Shown one piece after another: positions 60,616 through 64,000 of a DNA stretch of 64,000 nucleotides (within the stretch, counting starts at the first letter, position 1; each line of letters starts with the position of its first letter). A program made the position numbers and the translations under genes. The stretch is taken from the NCBI GenBank assembly GCA_963748075.1, contig CAVVHQ010000029.1:145922-209921 (forward strand). Direction: 5' to 3'. This DNA is from VRUE01 sp963748075. Its GTDB lineage: Bacteria; Actinomycetota; Thermoleophilia; Solirubrobacterales; 70-9. The notes beneath the pieces are model-generated. The model searched no databases. It was not told the origin of the DNA and saw only the letters and a program-made list of their open reading frames with translations.

Positions 60616-60657
60616 GCAGTACCGCTACGGGGATTCGAACCCCGGTTTCCGGACTGA
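60616..60657. repeat. tRNA-3'-end-like attachment repeat, copy C
   Basis: 42-bp att copy with T-arm CGGGG-TTCGAAT-CCCCG and GTAGCGGTA acceptor-like end on the minus strand, followed there by a terminator. Integrase 2 ends 108 nt away, the expected position of an int gene beside its att site. Confidence 0.75.
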
Positions 60658-60764
60658 GAACTGAGTGGGCTGTTGCGGGCGTTTGCGGCTGTTCCGTGTT
60701 TTCCCTGCTAGTCAGCACTTTTCAGTCGTTTTGATGGTATCCGGATTCCGGCCGGATTCGGACC

Positions 60765-61937
60765 TTACCTTGCCACCCCCTTGCCACTTTGGGCCTTGAC
60801 TGCGACGTCGAAGAAGGCCGCGTCGCCCACTCCAGCGTCCATCAGATGCACGTAGGTCCGCAGCGTGAAGCCGGGGTCGGCGTGGCCGAGCCACTCCTGC
60901 ACCTGCTTGATGTTGCGGTCCGCCTCGAAGAGCAGAGAGGCGCAGGTGTGGCGGAAGGTGTGGAAGGTGACGGTCGGCTTGACCTGCGTCTTCTCCTCGC
61001 CGTCCTCGTCCTCGACGATGACCTCGGTCTTGAAGCCGGCGGCGATCGCGGCCGGCGTCAGGACTCGTTCGGCCAGCTTGCCGCGGATCAGCTCGGTCCC
61101 GGTGGTCGAGGCGAAGACCGGCGTCTTCGGCCCCTTGTAGGCGTCGCGTCGATGGGCCAGCAGCCGCGCCGTCATCCCCGGCGAGAGCGGCAGGTCGCGC
61201 TTGCCCGCCCCGCTCTTCAGCTTGCGGCGTTTGCCGCGGTAGAACTGTTCGCGAACCTTCACCTTAGGGTCTTCGCCGAGGTCCAGATGCTCCCAGCGCA
61301 GTCCGAAGGCCTCGCTGATCCGCAAGCCGGTGTGGGTGAGGAACTCGAAGAAGAGACGCCAGTCCAAGGGAATCCGCGCCAGGAGGATGCCCAACTCCGC
61401 CCGGGTCAGGGCTTTGGCCTTCTCTTCGGACGGCTCGCCATCGTCTGGCCCTGCCGGGACACGAACGCCCTGGACGGGATTCGAGGGCCGCAAGGCATCC
61501 TCGACGGCGGTGGCGAACATCACCGAGAGCGCGGCGCGGAGCTTCCTGATCTGCGAGGTCGAGCAACCCTCCTTGCGCAGATCGGAGAAGAGCTCGCGAA
61601 CGTCGGCGGGTTCCACCTCGGCCAGCTTCCAGCTCTTCCAGCCTGGCAGGGCATGGGCCCTGATCGGCCGCTCGTACTCCGGCCGCGTAGTCTCCGAGAA
61701 GCCGCGGTTGGTACGACCGGCATAGGCTTTGATCCAGCCCTCGAAGTAGGTGCCGAAGTCCACCCTGGACATCGGGCGCCTCTCCCCCGCGTGCCGACGG
61801 CCCTTCGCCTCGCGCGCCTCGGCCAAGGTGCGGAAGGATTCTTTGTGCTGGCGGCCTCGGTGTTCCCAGGTTATGACGTAACGCGAGCCGCGCTTGTAGA
61901 TGCCCGGCGTCTTCGTTTTCTCGAGCTTGGCTGGCAT
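60765..61937 (-). CDS. Tyrosine recombinase (phage/ICE integrase), intact
   Basis: 390 residues. The ATG at 61937 follows GAGAGGAG. N-terminal arm-binding region TPGIYKRGSRYVITWEHRGR, SAM-like core-binding domain, then the catalytic domain with THTGLRISEAFGLRW (Arg), FHTFRHTCASLLF (His, Arg), WLGHADPGFT (His) and RTYVHL (Tyr). All catalytic residues are present, so it is probably functional for the element extending to the right. Confidence 0.92.
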   Translation of the reverse strand: MPAKLEKTKTPGIYKRGSRYVITWEHRGRQHKESFRTLAEAREAKGRRHAGERRPMSRVDFGTYFEGWIKAYAGRTNRGFSETTRPEYERPIRAHALPGWKSWKLAEVEPADVRELFSDLRKEGCSTSQIRKLRAALSVMFATAVEDALRPSNPVQGVRVPAGPDDGEPSEEKAKALTRAELGILLARIPLDWRLFFEFLTHTGLRISEAFGLRWEHLDLGEDPKVKVREQFYRGKRRKLKSGAGKRDLPLSPGMTARLLAHRRDAYKGPKTPVFASTTGTELIRGKLAERVLTPAAIAAGFKTEVIVEDEDGEEKTQVKPTVTFHTFRHTCASLLFEADRNIKQVQEWLGHADPGFTLRTYVHLMDAGVGDAAFFDVAVKAQSGKGVAR

Positions 61938-62102
61938 CTGTTTGCTCCTCTCTCTCTTTGCGTGCTTGCTTATGGATGATGGCTCACGGAGCGGCGGGCG
62001 CGAGCGCCCGGTCCGGACTTCGTCCACGCTCCCCCGCGAGCAAGCTTCCCGCTGAGCGATTCGTCCTCGACTTCGGCCTGCTCGACTTCTGAGATTCGAC
62101 GA

Positions 62103-62300
62103 TCAGTGGGTGTCGGAAGGGGCCGGGCCCGCGTAGACGACGAGCGGGTTGCCGTCCTTGCCGCGCTTGTAACGCACGCGCTCGCCTCCCCCGACCTCGT
62201 ACTCCCAGAAGTCCTTCAGCTTGCCTTTTAAGCGGTGATGGCGCGACCTTGGAAAGACGGGGAAAGGACGATCGGCAAGCTCGATGTAGCAGTCGCGCAT
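62103..62300 (-). CDS. RelE/YoeB-like toxin
   Basis: 65 residues, ATG at 62300. HRLKGKLKDFWEYEVGGGER and VRYKRGKDGNPLVVYAGPAP match the short RelE-type core (K-G-x-L-x-x-x-W-x-y-x-v-g). The N-terminal helix pair is shorter than usual. The frame-broken antitoxin lies upstream on the same strand. Confidence 0.65.
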   Translation of the reverse strand: MRDCYIELADRPFPVFPRSRHHRLKGKLKDFWEYEVGGGERVRYKRGKDGNPLVVYAGPAPSDTH

Positions 62301-62403
62301 CGGCCCTGGGCGGCTCTGGCAGAGCGTGTTCCAGCCCCGCCGTCCCCGAGCGTTGCCGAAGACTTTGTGGGCGCCCCCGTAGCTTCCGCCCGGAGGAGCT
62401 AAC

Positions 62404-62951
62404 TCATGCCGCGTCAGCGGCTGCCTCCCGCACCTGCTCCTCGCTGGGCGGGAAGACCTCGGCGACCTCGGTCATGTCGAACGGCTCCAACAGCGCCGCT
62501 AGCTGATCGGGCGACTCATAGATATCAGCCGTCGATCGCCAAGCGCGGAGGTTGCCCTCGAAGAACTCAAGAGTGTGGCGCTGCGCCGCGTCGAGCGCGA
62601 AGGCTAGAAGCTCGCGGGCGAAGTCGGCGACCTCCTCGGGCTCGAAGGCGGCAAGCCACGGGTAGGGCGTCTCGGCGGCCCAGCGAGCCGGCGGCTCCTC
62701 GACGTGGGCCGTGTAGGCGGCGCGGAACTGAGCGACCTCGGCGAGGCGGTCGACCAGCGCATGGGCGAAGTCAGCCTGCAGTTCGGCTCGATGACGAGCA
62801 GCGAGCCGTCGGTGTCGGCGATCAGCTGCGGCCGCTCCTTGGCGCCGTCCAGCACCGCCCGATAGCCGCGCTGAAGCTCGGACGGGCGCCAGACATCGGG
62901 TGCCTGAACCGCCTCGGCGCCAGCCGGTCCTCTTCCGCGTCCTCGTGCCAT
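62404..62951 (-). CDS. Phd-like antitoxin with C-terminal extension, frame broken
   Basis: ATG at 62951: MARGRGRGPAGAEAVQ, then VWRPSELQRGYRAVLDGAKE, RPQLIADTDGSLLVIE, a Phd/YefM-like N-terminus. The frame then changes near 62785-62795 and continues with RAELQADFAHALVDRLAEVA, FRAAYTAHVEEPP, ending EEQVREAAADAA at 62404. One missing base would join the parts into one ~182-residue protein. It precedes the RelE-like toxin by 103 nt. Confidence 0.6.
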
Positions 62952-63006
62952 CGTCAGTCAATCTTACATAGGTTTCTATGTAAGTGAAGTGGGGGCAAAA
63001 GAAGGC

Positions 63007-64000
63007 TCACATCCCAATCCCCAGCGAGTGCTCCAGCTCCAGCGTGTGCTCGTGGACGTGCTCGCGGCCCAGCTGGAGGCGAACCTGCCGCAGGCGGTTC
63101 TCGCGCCGCTCACGGGCGGCCCGCTCGAAGCCGTCCTGCGGTTCGGCCCCCAGCGCGTTGTGGCGATCGGTGATGCCGTGCTCCTGGCGATAGTCCTCGA
63201 TCAGCCCCAGCCCGCGCTCCCAGCTCTTCGCCTTGGCCGGGTCTGCCGGCCTCTCCCCCAGCTCCGCCCGAATGTAGTCGGGGGGTGCGAGGCGGGCGGC
63301 GGTAACCGCCAGCTGCCGCCGCCCGGCGAGCACCTCCTCGACCACCGCCAGCTCCTCGCCGGCGGCGCGCCCAGGCTCGGGCATCTCGCGCAGCGCCCCC
63401 TCCATCCGCGCCAGCACGTCGCGGCTGTGGGCCTCGAAGGCGTCGATGCGGCTCAGCGCATCCTCGCGCTCACGGCGCGGCGCCGACATCGTCGCCTCGC
63501 GTTGGGCCTCGAAGCCCGTCAGCCGCTCATGGGCCTCAGCGATCCGCTTGACCAGGGCCTCGCGGCTCTCCTCGGCGGCCCGCTCGCGCCGGGCGGCGGA
63601 GAGAGCTCGGCGCGCCTCGCGACCAGCTCTGCGGTCGGCAGCGCCGAGAAGCGGGCGGCGAGCGCCTCCTCGTGGGCGGAGGTCTGCGCGCGGTCGCGCT
63701 CGGCGGCTTCGGCGATGTGATCGAGGCCCTCGCGCAGGTGGGGGGAGCGCGGCGCGATCTCCTCGCGCTTTGCCTGCACCTCCGGCGTCGCGTAGAGGAA
63801 GGTCTCCTCGCGGGCGCGTGAGGCGGCGACGTAGAGCTCTTGCTTGTCCATCGAGGGGTCGGCGCAGACGAAGGCGCGATCGACGGTCGCCCCCTGGGCG
63901 CAGTAGGTGGTCATCGCGTAGGCGTGTTCGATCGCCCGCGCGCCGTAAGGGTTGGTGCGCGCCAGATAGGCGGCGTCGAGCTCCACCTTCCGCGCCAGGT
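63007..64000 (-). CDS. MobF/TraA-type relaxase-helicase, C-terminal part, 5' end outside window
   Basis: Runs off the right edge. Visible: YGARAIEHAYAMTTYCAQGA then TVDRAFVCADPSMDKQELYV and AASRAREE, the helicase motif region of TraA/TrwC-like relaxase C-termini, then a long charged helical tail ending at 63007 (HTLELEHSLGIGM). The frame changes near 63600 (AELS to ARRERAAEESREALVKRI); one missing base repairs it. Suggests the right-hand element is conjugative or mobilisable. Confidence 0.72.
   Translation of the reverse strand, partial: PGAEGGARRRLSGAHQPLRRAGDRTRLRDDHLLRPGGDRRSRLRLRRPLDGQARALRRRLTRPRGDLPLRDAGGAGKARGDRAALPPPARGPRSHRRSRRARPRADLRPRGGARRPLLGAADRRAGREARRALSAARRERAAEESREALVKRIAEAHERLTGFEAQREATMSAPRREREDALSRIDAFEAHSRDVLARMEGALREMPEPGRAAGEELAVVEEVLAGRRQLAVTAARLAPPDYIRAELGERPADPAKAKSWERGLGLIEDYRQEHGITDRHNALGAEPQDGFERAARERRENRLRQVRLQLGREHVHEHTLELEHSLGIGM

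Larger units (their letters stand above)
60458..60764. other. 307-bp gene-free stretch with terminator and att
   Basis: Between the integrase pseudogene start (60457) and the stop of integrase 2 (60765). It holds a minus-strand terminator and att copy C and no credible ORF. Confidence 0.6.

Noticed and set aside
51610..60657. Complete tRNA genes at the three att copies
   Set aside because: Only the T-arm and 3' acceptor side are present; no 5' acceptor, D-arm or anticodon arm can be folded next to them.
1..64000. CRISPR array
   Set aside because: No regularly spaced short repeats with unique spacers were seen; the decapeptide-coding repeats at 40172-40501 are protein-coding.

Overview
The window is very GC-rich actinobacterial chromosome. 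The gene families (a TPR-LuxR regulator, F420-type oxidoreductase, WS/DGAT, MMPL exporter, GMC alcohol oxidase, decapeptide-repeat and InlB-like-repeat secreted proteins) suggest Thermoleophilia/Solirubrobacterales; that placement is by family impression, not by phylogeny. Many genes contain single-base frame breaks in GC-rich runs (about 10460, 11700, 23465, 23910, 35390, 36650-37560, 48438, 62790, 63600). Some are probably sequencing indels, so broken frames should be read with care.

Region 1 (1-14.1 kb, minus strand): energy and ion homeostasis. Phosphoketolase and acetate kinase (acetyl-phosphate to ATP) are followed by a LuxR-type regulator, an alpha/beta-hydrolase that lacks its catalytic Ser and His, a TreT-type trehalose synthase coupled to a class II P-type ATPase, and two tandem class IIIA (proton-pump type) P-type ATPases. 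A secreted vWA protein and a small HTH gene with an 18-bp palindrome follow on the plus strand.

Region 2 (15.9-24.3 kb, plus strand): the highlight. A tRNA-Thr(UGU) lies 26 nt before an arginyl-tRNA-synthetase-like gene that heads a tightly coupled operon: fused aminodeoxychorismate synthase (PabA-PabB), a 23-codon ORF, GNAT acetyltransferase, HDAC-like deacetylase, chorismate mutase, P450 and an amine N-hydroxylating flavoprotein. Almost every junction is an ATGA overlap. This looks like a biosynthetic cluster that makes a 4-amino-4-deoxyprephenate/p-aminophenylalanine-type precursor, modifies it by acetylation/deacetylation and N-oxidation, and uses a tRNA-synthetase-like enzyme.

Region 3 (24.3-47.2 kb): mixed chromosomal genes. 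These are a PQQ-type propeller lipoprotein, methyltransferase, TetR/MMPL export locus, Ni/Co transporter, WS/DGAT, F420 oxidoreductase, DUF2254 membrane protein, a badly frame-broken repeat protein, GMC oxidase, two P450 loci each next to a TetR regulator with palindromic operators, and a TetR-glycosyltransferase-P450 operon.

Region 4 (47.2-64 kb): accessory island. It carries three copies of a 42-bp tRNA-3'-end-like att sequence (51610, 55094, 60616), two tyrosine recombinases, an excisionase, a MobF/TraA-type relaxase and many toxin-antitoxin or defence-type genes (GHKL ATPase, HicBA, AbiEi/AbiEii, two RelE-like genes with putative partners, a HEPN-motif protein, VapBC, and a frame-broken antitoxin with its toxin). 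One integrase has been killed twice: by a 1-kb IS with 25-bp terminal repeats, and by a 26-bp palindromic insertion that shifts its frame before the catalytic motifs. The pattern is of integrative elements stacked at one tRNA site.
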